This document shows, piece by piece, positions 1 through 6,372 of a stretch of 10,059 nt of DNA. The DNA is taken from positions 1 through 10,059 of the forward strand of contig CALDZQ010000303.1 of NCBI GenBank assembly GCA_937944035.1, given 5' to 3'. The DNA is from an uncultured Neomegalonema sp. (GTDB taxonomy: Bacteria; Pseudomonadota; Alphaproteobacteria; Rhodobacterales; Rhodobacteraceae). The notes beneath the pieces were generated by a model that was not told the DNA's origin, ran no database searches, and was given only the letters and a program-made list of their open reading frames with translations. Position 1 is the stretch's first letter. Each line of letters begins with the position of its first letter. The translations under genes were made by a program, and so were the position numbers.

Positions 1-249
1 CAAGGCGCGCTCTACCTGCGCCTTCGTGTCAGCGGCAAAGCCACCGTCCATGACGACCATGCCGCACTGGCAAGTTATCCCGGCGCAAAACGCATTGTTG
101 AAGTCGCGGTGACACATATTTTCCCTAATTGCCCGCGATACGTCCCTCATATGGAAATGATAACCCCCTCCCGCCACGTCCCCGAAGCGGGTAAGGACCA
201 ACCGACCCCCGCCTGGAAAGAAATCCCCCCGATTGCAGAGTTGTTATAA
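1..249 (+). CDS. Pyridoxamine 5'-phosphate oxidase-family (PPOX-type) flavoprotein, 3' end only
   Basis: Frame 1 is open from the first base to a TAA at 247-249, giving 82 residues; the start lies outside the window. The visible tail begins LRLRVSGKATV, a beta strand typical of the FMN-binding split-barrel fold, followed by a HDDHAALASYPG stretch. It then shows PNCPRYVPHM, SRHVPEAG and PAWKEI, a C-terminal signature I recognise from the Putative_PNPOx family (members with NCPRYI...SRYVP...P.WK). Family members bind FMN or a related flavin and are probably cytoplasmic oxidoreductases; most have no defined substrate. The gene ends 5 nt before the next start, so it probably shares a transcript with the HipA-like kinase gene. 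The family call is fairly firm from the tail; substrate and full length are unknown. Confidence 0.8.
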   Translation, partial: QGALYLRLRVSGKATVHDDHAALASYPGAKRIVEVAVTHIFPNCPRYVPHMEMITPSRHVPEAGKDQPTPAWKEIPPIAELL

Positions 250-254
250 CTGCA

Positions 255-1052
255 ATGACGAATAGCCAGCAGTGGTCGCCCGACTATGTCCAACGCATCG
301 TGCGTGTTTTGGAGACAAGCACGCGACCGCTTTTGGTGGAAACCGGGGATGGCCTCGCTATCGTCAAATATATGGGCAACAGGCAAGGCGATGATGCTCT
401 GATTTGCGAACTTGTCGGAACGTCACTTGCCAAGCTTATCGGATTGCCGGTCGCGGACTTTGCGGTCGCCTACTTACCCGCCCTTGATCTTAACGTACCC
501 GGACGAGGGATAGAGGCGGGTCCGGCTTTTTACTCGCGTTGGGAGCAGGCGGAGTCATTCTCTCACTCTTCGCGCCTACTCAAAAAATTGGCTGATCCTG
601 CACAGATTACGCGGTTGGTTGCATTCGATACGTGGGTACAAAATCGGGACCGTTATGACGGGTCCGGTCAATCTGAAGCCAATCTGGATAATTTGCTGTT
701 CCGCTTGGATGGCCCGAATGCAGGAATGCTTGTAATCGATCACACCCATGCGTTTGTTGAAACAACACTGGCAGATGATATGAACAAGGCATGGGTAGAG
801 GAAACCACTGTTCACGGCGCTTTCGAGGAATTTTTCCCTCTGCTCTCATCTGACCATATCCACGCCGCATTGAATAGCATCAGTGCCATAACTGAAGAAA
901 CGGTGCTGGCAATCTGTCAGCGTGTGCCTTCGGAATGGGGGATGACACCCGGTTTGGCATCACAGATGACAACATGTATTGTGCAACGGGCGCAGCAGCT
1001 TGAAAACTGGTTCCCTGATGCGCTTTTGGCGATGGGTAAGGATAGAAAATGA
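255..1052 (+). CDS. HipA-like kinase family protein (HipA_2 type)
   Basis: 265 residues resembling the compact HipA-like family (HipA_2), which retains the kinase core of the HipA toxin. Visible parts are a candidate ATP-anchoring lysine in AIVKYMGN (K38), a helix with LAKLIGLPV (59-65), the catalytic-loop motif WVQNRDR (127-133, putative catalytic D132) with N143/D145/N146 after it, and the metal-binding motif VIDH (D162) in place of DFG. All key kinase positions therefore appear intact. Classical HipA phosphorylates glutamyl-tRNA synthetase and is paired with the antitoxin HipB; no HipB-like gene is present here. The substrate of this subfamily is unknown to me. The ATG at 255 has no convincing Shine-Dalgarno, so translation may be coupled to the upstream gene, which stops 5 nt earlier. 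The 3' end overlaps the DUF3037 gene by 4 nt, a pairing common for this family. Two sampled 60-base lines give about 52-57% G+C, against about 70% in one line of the ABC ATPase gene. Confidence 0.82.
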   Translation: MTNSQQWSPDYVQRIVRVLETSTRPLLVETGDGLAIVKYMGNRQGDDALICELVGTSLAKLIGLPVADFAVAYLPALDLNVPGRGIEAGPAFYSRWEQAESFSHSSRLLKKLADPAQITRLVAFDTWVQNRDRYDGSGQSEANLDNLLFRLDGPNAGMLVIDHTHAFVETTLADDMNKAWVEETTVHGAFEEFFPLLSSDHIHAALNSISAITEETVLAICQRVPSEWGMTPGLASQMTTCIVQRAQQLENWFPDALLAMGKDRK

Positions 1053-1417
1053 TCGACGGAGGGCTTTTTCACACCCTAATACAGTACGGCGAACGGCCCG
1101 AACGCATGGAATATGTGAATGTCGGTGTTGTTGTGTTCGATGCCCGCACAGGGAAGACGGCCCACCGCCTCGTCGAAACGCTCTGCGGAAAGGATGCTGC
1201 CCATCCCAAGATGCTCGCACTTGAAGATTTTGCTGATCGCACCGCGCAAGCCGTCATGACTGAAGGGCGGCGTTTTTCGACGGAGCGATTGAACGCCAAG
1301 CGAGCAGGGTTGTTCCACTTGACCCCTTTTTGTGCGGTGAACGGGAACGATGCAAACCAAGTGGCGGAAGAACTTTTTCACAAACTCGTTGCGTCTCCGG
1401 TAAAAATGTTGGGCTGA
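1049..1417 (+). CDS. DUF3037 family protein, partner of HipA-like kinase
   Basis: 122 residues, about the usual size for DUF3037. The N-terminus carries the family hallmark: an aromatic strand (LFHTLIQYGER, 6-16) followed by ERMEYVNVGVVVFDARTG (18-35), where EYVNVGVVVFD is the core motif. The rest is a charged, helical region without signal peptide or membrane segments, so the product is probably cytoplasmic. Its biochemical role is unknown. The family often sits beside HipA_2-type kinases, and here the ATGA overlap (start 1049, kinase stop 1050-1052) with an AAGGA ribosome site at 1038-1042 indicates translational coupling and probably a fixed stoichiometry. I infer that it is an accessory or regulatory partner of the kinase. 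Whether the pair forms a toxin-antitoxin, a defence module or a metabolic regulator cannot be decided from sequence. Confidence 0.85.
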   Translation: MIDGGLFHTLIQYGERPERMEYVNVGVVVFDARTGKTAHRLVETLCGKDAAHPKMLALEDFADRTAQAVMTEGRRFSTERLNAKRAGLFHLTPFCAVNGNDANQVAEELFHKLVASPVKMLG

Positions 1418-1459
1418 CATCTCCGGCGGCAATCAGCCACGATTAGGAAGTTTACAAAG

Positions 1460-1945
1460 ATGAAGCAGATTTCAATGCGCGCAGCGGCACTCACCCTCAT
1501 CCTTCTCGCCCAACCCACGGCGGCCCATCACGGGTTTCGGATGGATTACGATGCCTCGACAACCTATTGGCTGGAGGGGACGATTGTTGAGGGGTATTAT
1601 GGCTTGCCCCATGCGGAGTTTGATCTGCGCCTTGATGCCGGGGCGATGCCGGAAGCGGGTGATACGGATGACAAAGCGGCGGATTTGATCGGGCGGCTCG
1701 AACGCTCGCCCCGCGATTTGCGTCCCATCGTTGAGGTCGAGTTCCCGCAGCAGGATCAGTTCTACGCGCTGGGGGATGTGCTCAAACCCGGTGATACGGT
1801 GGCGGTGATCGTGATGCGCGGCTGCGACTCGCCAAACCCGTTGCGGGCGCAGTGGATCAAGCTGCCGGACGGCACAACCCTGCGCGCAAAAGGCACGGTT
1901 CAGGCGGAGGTTCAGGTCTGTGAACGCGCTTCTGGCCGCGATTGA
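1460..1945 (+). CDS. DUF6152-like exported protein
   Basis: 161 residues with a signal peptide: a charged MKQISMR start, a hydrophobic core (AAALTLILLA) and a likely cleavage after PTAA near residue 22. The mature protein starts with HHGFRMDYD. A His-His-Gly motif right after the cleavage site, then a WLEGTIVEGYYGLPHAEFDLRL strand and a LGDVLKPGDTVAVIVMRG block with an Asp-Pro-like turn, is the layout of DUF6152 proteins, which are small periplasmic beta proteins of unknown function. The two histidines could bind metal, but that is inference. A sequence of acidic residues (47-55) separates the strands and may be a loop insertion. The start is supported by AGGAAG at 1445-1450. The 3' end overlaps the next gene, which encodes a membrane protein, so the two probably act together at the cell envelope. 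Confidence 0.72.
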   Translation: MKQISMRAAALTLILLAQPTAAHHGFRMDYDASTTYWLEGTIVEGYYGLPHAEFDLRLDAGAMPEAGDTDDKAADLIGRLERSPRDLRPIVEVEFPQQDQFYALGDVLKPGDTVAVIVMRGCDSPNPLRAQWIKLPDGTTLRAKGTVQAEVQVCERASGRD

Positions 1946-2378
1946 GGGCTGGGACTGGGTCGTCGCCCTGCGGCGCAGTCTGTGGGGCTATGGCGCGCTG
2001 AACGCGGCCCATATCGCCAGCATCGGCTTGTTGCTCGGCTCGATCATCAATGTCGATTTGCGGATGACCGGCCTGTGGCGCGGTGATCGCTGGCGGGAGG
2101 GGTTGCGCGAGGCGCTGCCGCTGGCCAAGGCGGGTTTTGTGCTGGCCGTAATCACGGGCACGCTGTTGTTTGCGGTCCGCGCCGGACGCTATGTCGATAT
2201 GACCCCGTTCCGGCTGAAAATGGGCTTGCTGGCGCTGGCGCTGGCGAATATCTGGTTGTTTCACAAACGCTTTCACACGGATGACATCCGCACCGCCGCC
2301 ATGCGCGTTTCCGCACTCGCCTCGCTGTTATTGTGGCTGGGTATTTTGGCAGCGGGGCGCGCTATCGGGTTTTTGTGA
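1920..2378 (+). CDS. Four-helix inner-membrane protein (DUF6644-like)
   Basis: 152 residues, hydrophobic, with four probable membrane helices near residues 23-45, 68-88, 97-114 and 127-148. The first helix contains NAAHIASIGLLLGS, with a histidine buried in the membrane; further histidines occur after helix 3 (HKRFH). The general pattern matches DUF6644-type membrane proteins, which I recall as neighbours of DUF6152 genes. Histidines near the membrane faces raise the possibility of heme or metal binding, but no cytochrome motif is certain. The GTG at 1920 is chosen because CGGAGG lies at 1905-1910, nine bases upstream, and the protein lacks any other good start. The reading frame begins inside the preceding gene (26-nt overlap, different frame), indicating coupled translation. 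The reaction, if any, is unknown. Confidence 0.72.
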   Translation: MNALLAAIEGWDWVVALRRSLWGYGALNAAHIASIGLLLGSIINVDLRMTGLWRGDRWREGLREALPLAKAGFVLAVITGTLLFAVRAGRYVDMTPFRLKMGLLALALANIWLFHKRFHTDDIRTAAMRVSALASLLLWLGILAAGRAIGFL

Positions 2379-2398
2379 GAAATAATTCTACGATGAAC

Positions 2399-2444
2399 GG
2401 TGCTTTAGGGGTTCGCCTCTGCCGCCGATTCCGCTAAAAGCGCC
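2399..2444 (+). other. Imperfect hairpin between DUF6644-like gene and asd
   Basis: GGTGCTTTAG (2399-2408) can pair with CTAAAAGCGCC (2434-2444) in ten pairs, with one G-T wobble and one bulged A, around a 25-nt loop. An alternative small hairpin, AGGGG-TTCG-CCTCT (2407-2420), competes with it. A pyrimidine-rich stretch with short T runs follows (2445-2460). It could be a weak terminator for the upstream pair or a structured leader for asd. The 99-nt gap shows no convincing promoter by eye. Confidence 0.3.
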
Positions 2445-2477
2445 CTCTTTCTACCCTTTCGCTTCGGAGTTCCCGTC

Positions 2478-3500
2478 ATGGGCTATCGTATCGTTGTTGT
2501 GGGCGCGACCGGCAATGTGGGCCGCGAACTGCTGAATATCCTCGCCGAGCGGGAATTTCCCGCCGATGAAGTCGCCGCACTCGCCTCGCGCCGTTCTGCA
2601 GGGCAGGAAGTCGACTATGGTGATAAAGAACTCATCGTGCAGGATCTTGAACGCTTTGACTTTGCGGGATGGGACATGGCCCTGTTCGCGGTCGGGTCCG
2701 AGGCAACGAAGACATATGCCCCGAAAGCGGCCGCTGCGGGCTGTGTGGTGATCGATAACTCGTCGCTCTACCGCTATGACATGGACGTGCCGCTGATCGT
2801 GCCGGAAGTGAATCCGGAAGCCATCGACGGCTACACCAAGAAAAACATCATCGCCAACCCGAACTGCTCGACCGCGCAGATGGTTGTCGCGCTGAAACCC
2901 CTGCACGACCGCGCCACGATCAAGCGCGTTGTTGTCTCGACCTACCAGTCGGTTTCGGGCAGCGGCAAGGAGGCGATGGAGGAGCTGTGGAACCAGACCA
3001 AAGGCATCTTCGTGCCTGGTCAGGAAGTCGCGCCGAAGAAATTCACCAAGCAGATTGCCTTCAACGTTATCCCGCATATCGACAGCTTTATGGATGACGG
3101 CTCGACCAAAGAAGAGTGGAAGATGGTCGTCGAGACCAAGAAGATCGTCGATCCGAAGATCAAAGTCACCGCCACTTGCGTGCGTGTCCCCGTGTTCGTC
3201 GGCCACTCGGAAGCGATCAATATCGAGTTTGAACAGCCCCTCGATGCCGAAGAAGCCCGCGATATTCTGCGCCAGTCGCCCGGTATTCTGGTGGTCGATC
3301 AGCGTGAGGACGGCGGCTATACCACGCCCGTCGAATGCGTGGGCGATTTCGCCACCTATATCAGCCGCATCCGCGATGACCAGACGGCGGACAACGCCAT
3401 CAACCTGTGGTGCGTGAGCGACAACCTGCGCAAAGGCGCGGCTCTCAACGCGGTTCAAATCGCGGAGTTGCTGGGACGGCGGTGTTTGAAGAAAGGGTGA
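2478..3500 (+). CDS. asd: Aspartate-semialdehyde dehydrogenase
   Basis: 340 residues, the normal full length. The enzyme reduces L-aspartyl-4-phosphate with NADPH to L-aspartate 4-semialdehyde in the cytoplasm, the second step towards lysine, meso-diaminopimelate, threonine and methionine. The N-terminal Rossmann fold shows VVVGATGNVGRELL (6-19) with the nucleotide-binding GATGNVG. The catalytic cysteine is C130 in NPNCST; the family histidine and arginine appear in RVPVFVGHSEA (R236, H243). TYQSVSGSGKEAMEEL (155-170) and KQIAFNVIPHID (191-202) are further strongly conserved blocks, so the enzyme should be active. The ATG at 2478 has GGAG at 2466-2469. It is flanked by gaps of 99 and 58 nt and is probably its own transcription unit. 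Codon use is typical of the high-G+C host, as expected for a core gene. Confidence 0.97.
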   Translation: MGYRIVVVGATGNVGRELLNILAEREFPADEVAALASRRSAGQEVDYGDKELIVQDLERFDFAGWDMALFAVGSEATKTYAPKAAAAGCVVIDNSSLYRYDMDVPLIVPEVNPEAIDGYTKKNIIANPNCSTAQMVVALKPLHDRATIKRVVVSTYQSVSGSGKEAMEELWNQTKGIFVPGQEVAPKKFTKQIAFNVIPHIDSFMDDGSTKEEWKMVVETKKIVDPKIKVTATCVRVPVFVGHSEAINIEFEQPLDAEEARDILRQSPGILVVDQREDGGYTTPVECVGDFATYISRIRDDQTADNAINLWCVSDNLRKGAALNAVQIAELLGRRCLKKG

Positions 3501-3508
3501 GGCGCCGT

Positions 3509-3537
3509 TTGACTCCCTCGCATGGTGATTCAATACT
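3509..3537 (+). promoter_or_regulatory. Probable sigma-70 promoter upstream of the small lipoprotein gene
   Basis: TTGACT (3509-3514, five of six matches to the -35 consensus) and AATACT (3532-3537, four of six to the -10 consensus) are separated by exactly 17 bases. Transcription would start near 3544, giving a very short leader of about 15 nt that just contains the AAGGAG ribosome site at 3546-3551. It would drive the lipoprotein and GFA genes. The match is by eye only. Confidence 0.5.
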
Positions 3538-3558
3538 TGCCATAGAAGGAGAAACGCC

Positions 3559-3945
3559 ATGCGCCTGTCTATTGTGACCCTTGCCCTCGTTATGGGCGGC
3601 TGCGCCGTCCAGAATCCGGCACACAACGCCGTAACAGCCATTCCGCAAGCCGCCTGCACGGCGGACGGGGTGCTTGAAGAAGGGCGGCAAGCACGCGGCT
3701 ATCCCGCCAACTGCCCCGACCAGCCTGCGCTGATCGAACCTTACCGACTCGGCGCGACGATTGCCGCGTTGGAGGAGGAGTTGCGTGAGATCAATTACCT
3801 GATTGCCTCGCGTGACAGCCGCAGTATCCTCGGCGGGTATCGCGGCTTTTACGGCGGTTTCGGCTCCAGCGGCTATCTGATCGGGCGGCGCGTCGAGATC
3901 AAGAACGCTTTGCGCGCTTTGAAGCGCCAGGCGGGGATTGCGTGA
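3559..3945 (+). CDS. Small putative lipoprotein of unknown function
   Basis: 128 residues. The N-terminus (MRLSIVTLALVMGGC) looks like a lipoprotein signal with C15 as the lipidated residue. The -3 position is Met rather than the usual Leu, so the lipobox is slightly atypical. The mature part has two further cysteines (C33 and C51), which could form a disulfide in the periplasm. A helix rich in Glu (ALEEELREINYLIASRD, about 72-88) is followed by an aromatic-glycine segment, GGYRGFYGGFGSSGYLIGRR (about 93-112), and a basic C-terminal helix. I do not recognise a named family. The ATG is well supported by AAGGAG at 3546-3551. The stop overlaps the GFA gene start by 4 nt (GTGA), so the two are probably co-translated, though no functional link is obvious. 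Cell-envelope location is inferred; function is unknown. Confidence 0.75.
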   Translation: MRLSIVTLALVMGGCAVQNPAHNAVTAIPQAACTADGVLEEGRQARGYPANCPDQPALIEPYRLGATIAALEEELREINYLIASRDSRSILGGYRGFYGGFGSSGYLIGRRVEIKNALRALKRQAGIA

Positions 3946-4358
3946 GCGATACGCGCACCGGCGGCTGTCTTTGCGGCGCTGTCACCTACACCGTAGCGGG
4001 GCCGATGCGCCCCGTTATCGCGTGCCATTGCCGGCAATGCCGCAAGACCAGCGGCCACCACGTCGCCGCCACAGCCGCCCCGCGCGAGGCGGTTACGATC
4101 ACGGGCGCGCCGCAATGGTTCACCTCGACACCGGGCGTCCGGCGCGGCTTCTGCGGCACATGCGGCGCGAACATGTTCTGGGACACCCAAAGCAGCGCTT
4201 CGCTATCGATCTTCGCCGGAACACTCGATGACGCGCGCGGGCTGGCTTTGGCCGGACATATCTACACCGATGATAAAGGCGCGTATTACGAGATCACCGA
4301 CGGCCTGCCCTGCGCAGGCGGCTGCGATCCCGATCTGACAACGCAAGTGGCGCGATAG
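3942..4358 (+). CDS. GFA-family zinc-binding protein (CENP-V/GFA fold)
   Basis: 138 residues, typical for the glutathione-dependent formaldehyde-activating (GFA)/CENP-V family. The zinc ligands are all present: GGCLCGAV (C9, C11), ACHCRQCRKTSG (C28, C30, C33) and FCGTCGANMFW (C71, C74), ending with a conserved aromatic turn. The family is named after Gfa of Paracoccus, proposed to speed the reaction of formaldehyde with glutathione, but most members have no proven activity, so formaldehyde metabolism should not be assumed. No signal peptide; cytoplasmic. The start is GTG at 3942, overlapping the preceding stop by 4 nt with GGGGA at 3933-3937; it places the GGCLCG motif at the usual distance from the N-terminus. 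The gene converges on the permease gene, with only 28 nt between the stop codons and no clear terminator there. Confidence 0.92.
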   Translation: MSDTRTGGCLCGAVTYTVAGPMRPVIACHCRQCRKTSGHHVAATAAPREAVTITGAPQWFTSTPGVRRGFCGTCGANMFWDTQSSASLSIFAGTLDDARGLALAGHIYTDDKGAYYEITDGLPCAGGCDPDLTTQVAR

Positions 4359-4386
4359 CGGTAAATCAGCTTTTCCCGAAATCGCT

Positions 4387-6372
4387 TCAATCTCCCAGAC
4401 CCAGCTTTCTTTTGCGGTCGCTTGACCATTTGAGGATGGTCAGGTCGAAGGTGAGTGCCATCAGCGAGACGCAGATGCCCAGCACGAAGTTCTTGCCCAA
4501 ATCCGTCCCCGCCAACGTGCGTTGCAGTTCCTGACCCAAATCCTGCGTGCCGATAAAGGCGGCGATGATGACCATGAAGAACGCGAACATGATCGCCTGA
4601 TTGAAACCGACCGCCATTGTCGGCAGGGCGAGCGGCAGTTGCACATTGACCAGCTTTTGCCAGCGGGACGCTCCGGCCATATCGGCCGCCTCCGTCATTT
4701 CGGCGGGCACAGCGCGCAGTCCCTCGATGGTGTAGCGGGTCAGGGGGACCATCGCGAAAATCAGGATCGAGAAGATCACGGCGATGTCCGTGATGCCGAA
4801 CAGCATGATTGCCGGGATCAGATAAACAAAGCTGGGGAAGGTCTGCGCGGTATCGCAAGCCAGAAGCACCCGGTGTGACCATTTTTCACTGCGCGCGGCG
4901 ATGATGCCCAGCGGCAGGCCGATCAGCATGGCAAGCGCCACCGCTGAGATCACCGAATAGAGCGTGATGACCGAGCGGTCCCACCACCCTGACAACGCTA
5001 CGAGCGAGAAGAACAACGCCGCATAGACCGCCTGCCGTTTACCCGCCAGGGAGAGGGCAAAAGCGGTGACAAACAGGATCAGGGCAGGCGTCGGGATCGA
5101 GAGCATGAAGTTGCGGAAAGGAATGAGCACCTGCACGTTCAAAAACGCGCGCAGGAATCCGGTCGTGGCCTTTACCACGTCGATGGACAGAAAAGCTTTG
5201 ATCGCGGTGTCGATTTCCTTGCCCATGCTCAGGCTTTGCCGGCGGCCGATGGTGTTGGCCACGTCGATGAACTGGGCAACGATGCAGAAGAACACGAACA
5301 CGCCGATTGCGGTCAGCAGGATGATATGCCGCTTCCACCACGGCGTTCCGCGTTCAAAATGCCGGGGCTGCATGACAACCCACGCTTTTGACATGCGGTC
5401 GAGCGTGACGGCGAGCAGGACGATGGTGACGCCGATCTCGAAACTGCGGCCCAGCTTGAAACTGCCCATCATGGCCAGCAGTTTCGCGCCCAGACCCGGC
5501 ATACCGATAAAGGCGGTCAAAACCACCATAGCCAGACAGAGCATAATGACCTGGTTCACGCCGACCAGAATCTCGGTGCGGGCGGCGGGCAGGTAGACGT
5601 TGCGCAGAAGCTGAAACTTCGTGCAGCCGCTCATTTTTCCGGCTTCGACCACTTCGGGTGAGACTTTTTGCAGGCCGAGCGTTGTCATCAGGATCATCGG
5701 CGGGATGGCGTAGATTGTGGTGGCCACCGCGCCCGCCGTCGGCCCGACCTTGAAGAAAATCACCGCCGGAAGCAGGTAGGTGAAGAAGGGCAGCGTTTGC
5801 AGAACGGATAAAACAGGTTTGATGGCGGCATTAAAGGCCCGCGACTTCCACGCGAGAATGCCCAGAGACAGGCCGATGATGAAAGCCAGCGGCGCGGCGA
5901 CGACCAGCACCGACATCGTTTCCATCGCGATCTTCCACTGGCCGACAAGGGCGGTCCAGGTGAACGTGAACGCGGCCAGCAATGCCATCCGCCATCCGCC
6001 GAGATAATAACCGATGACCGTGGCAACCCCCGCAATCGCCGTCCACGGGATCGGGCCGATATTGGGCCAGCGGCGCTTGCCGAACAGCAGGTTTGCCGTT
6101 GCGTCCAATACCGCTTCAAGCCCTCCGGTCAGCCAACGGGTGAAGGTGAGCAGGCCGAGGTCGTCCTTCACGAAATTAAACGCAACGTCGAGCATCGGCG
6201 CGAAAGGCGGGATCATGCTTTCGGGCAGGCGGTGAAGGGCGGCGGGGAGGAGGCCGAGATACTGAAATACGGTCAGGGCCGCGCCGATGCCCACCAGTAT
6301 CAGCGCGAAACGCTGCGGGGATACCTCTCCCGAACCGGAGGCGGGGGCGGGGGCCATCGTTGCGTCAGCCAT
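4387..6372 (-). CDS. Glycine betaine/proline-type ABC transporter permease, two fused permease domains
   Basis: 661 residues, roughly twice the size of a single ProW-like permease. It is a fusion of two MetI-like permease domains. Each half has a QTxPxFxYLxPA block (192-203 and 510-521) and an EAA loop for contact with the ATPase: EAGKMSG...LP (243-262) and EAADMAG...LP (561-580). The N-terminus (to about 110) has one membrane helix and a DVAFNFVKDDLG stretch as in ProW-type proteins, then many further helices. One polypeptide would thus form the whole membrane channel of the importer, with two ATPase copies. The ATG at 6372-6370 is preferred; it shares one base with the ATPase stop (TGATG), so translation is coupled. 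A TTG one codon upstream is less likely. A GGGGA ribosome-site-like sequence lies just before it. The substrate class is betaine, proline, TMAO or a related compound by family; the exact one is unknown. Confidence 0.93.
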   Translation of the reverse strand: MADATMAPAPASGSGEVSPQRFALILVGIGAALTVFQYLGLLPAALHRLPESMIPPFAPMLDVAFNFVKDDLGLLTFTRWLTGGLEAVLDATANLLFGKRRWPNIGPIPWTAIAGVATVIGYYLGGWRMALLAAFTFTWTALVGQWKIAMETMSVLVVAAPLAFIIGLSLGILAWKSRAFNAAIKPVLSVLQTLPFFTYLLPAVIFFKVGPTAGAVATTIYAIPPMILMTTLGLQKVSPEVVEAGKMSGCTKFQLLRNVYLPAARTEILVGVNQVIMLCLAMVVLTAFIGMPGLGAKLLAMMGSFKLGRSFEIGVTIVLLAVTLDRMSKAWVVMQPRHFERGTPWWKRHIILLTAIGVFVFFCIVAQFIDVANTIGRRQSLSMGKEIDTAIKAFLSIDVVKATTGFLRAFLNVQVLIPFRNFMLSIPTPALILFVTAFALSLAGKRQAVYAALFFSLVALSGWWDRSVITLYSVISAVALAMLIGLPLGIIAARSEKWSHRVLLACDTAQTFPSFVYLIPAIMLFGITDIAVIFSILIFAMVPLTRYTIEGLRAVPAEMTEAADMAGASRWQKLVNVQLPLALPTMAVGFNQAIMFAFFMVIIAAFIGTQDLGQELQRTLAGTDLGKNFVLGICVSLMALTFDLTILKWSSDRKRKLGLGD

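Noticed and set aside
255..1417. Classical hipBA toxin-antitoxin operon
   Set aside because: No HTH antitoxin is present and the kinase is the short HipA_2-like form (265 residues, against about 440 for HipA).
1412..1438. GGCTGA/TCAGCC inverted repeat at the end of the DUF3037 gene
   Set aside because: Only six pairs around a 15-nt loop with no T-run afterwards; not convincing as a terminator.
2929..3417. 162-codon frame inside asd on the same strand
   Set aside because: Ser/Arg-rich out-of-frame translation of asd; no ribosome site or domain.
2451..3659. 402-codon open frame on the minus strand opposite asd
   Set aside because: It is the antisense shadow of a clear high-G+C gene; its composition (Arg/His/Asp/Gly rich, no recognisable domain) is what an antisense frame gives.
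4359..4386. Possible terminator between the convergent GFA and permease genes
   Set aside because: The 28-nt gap shows no stable stem with a U-tract in either direction.
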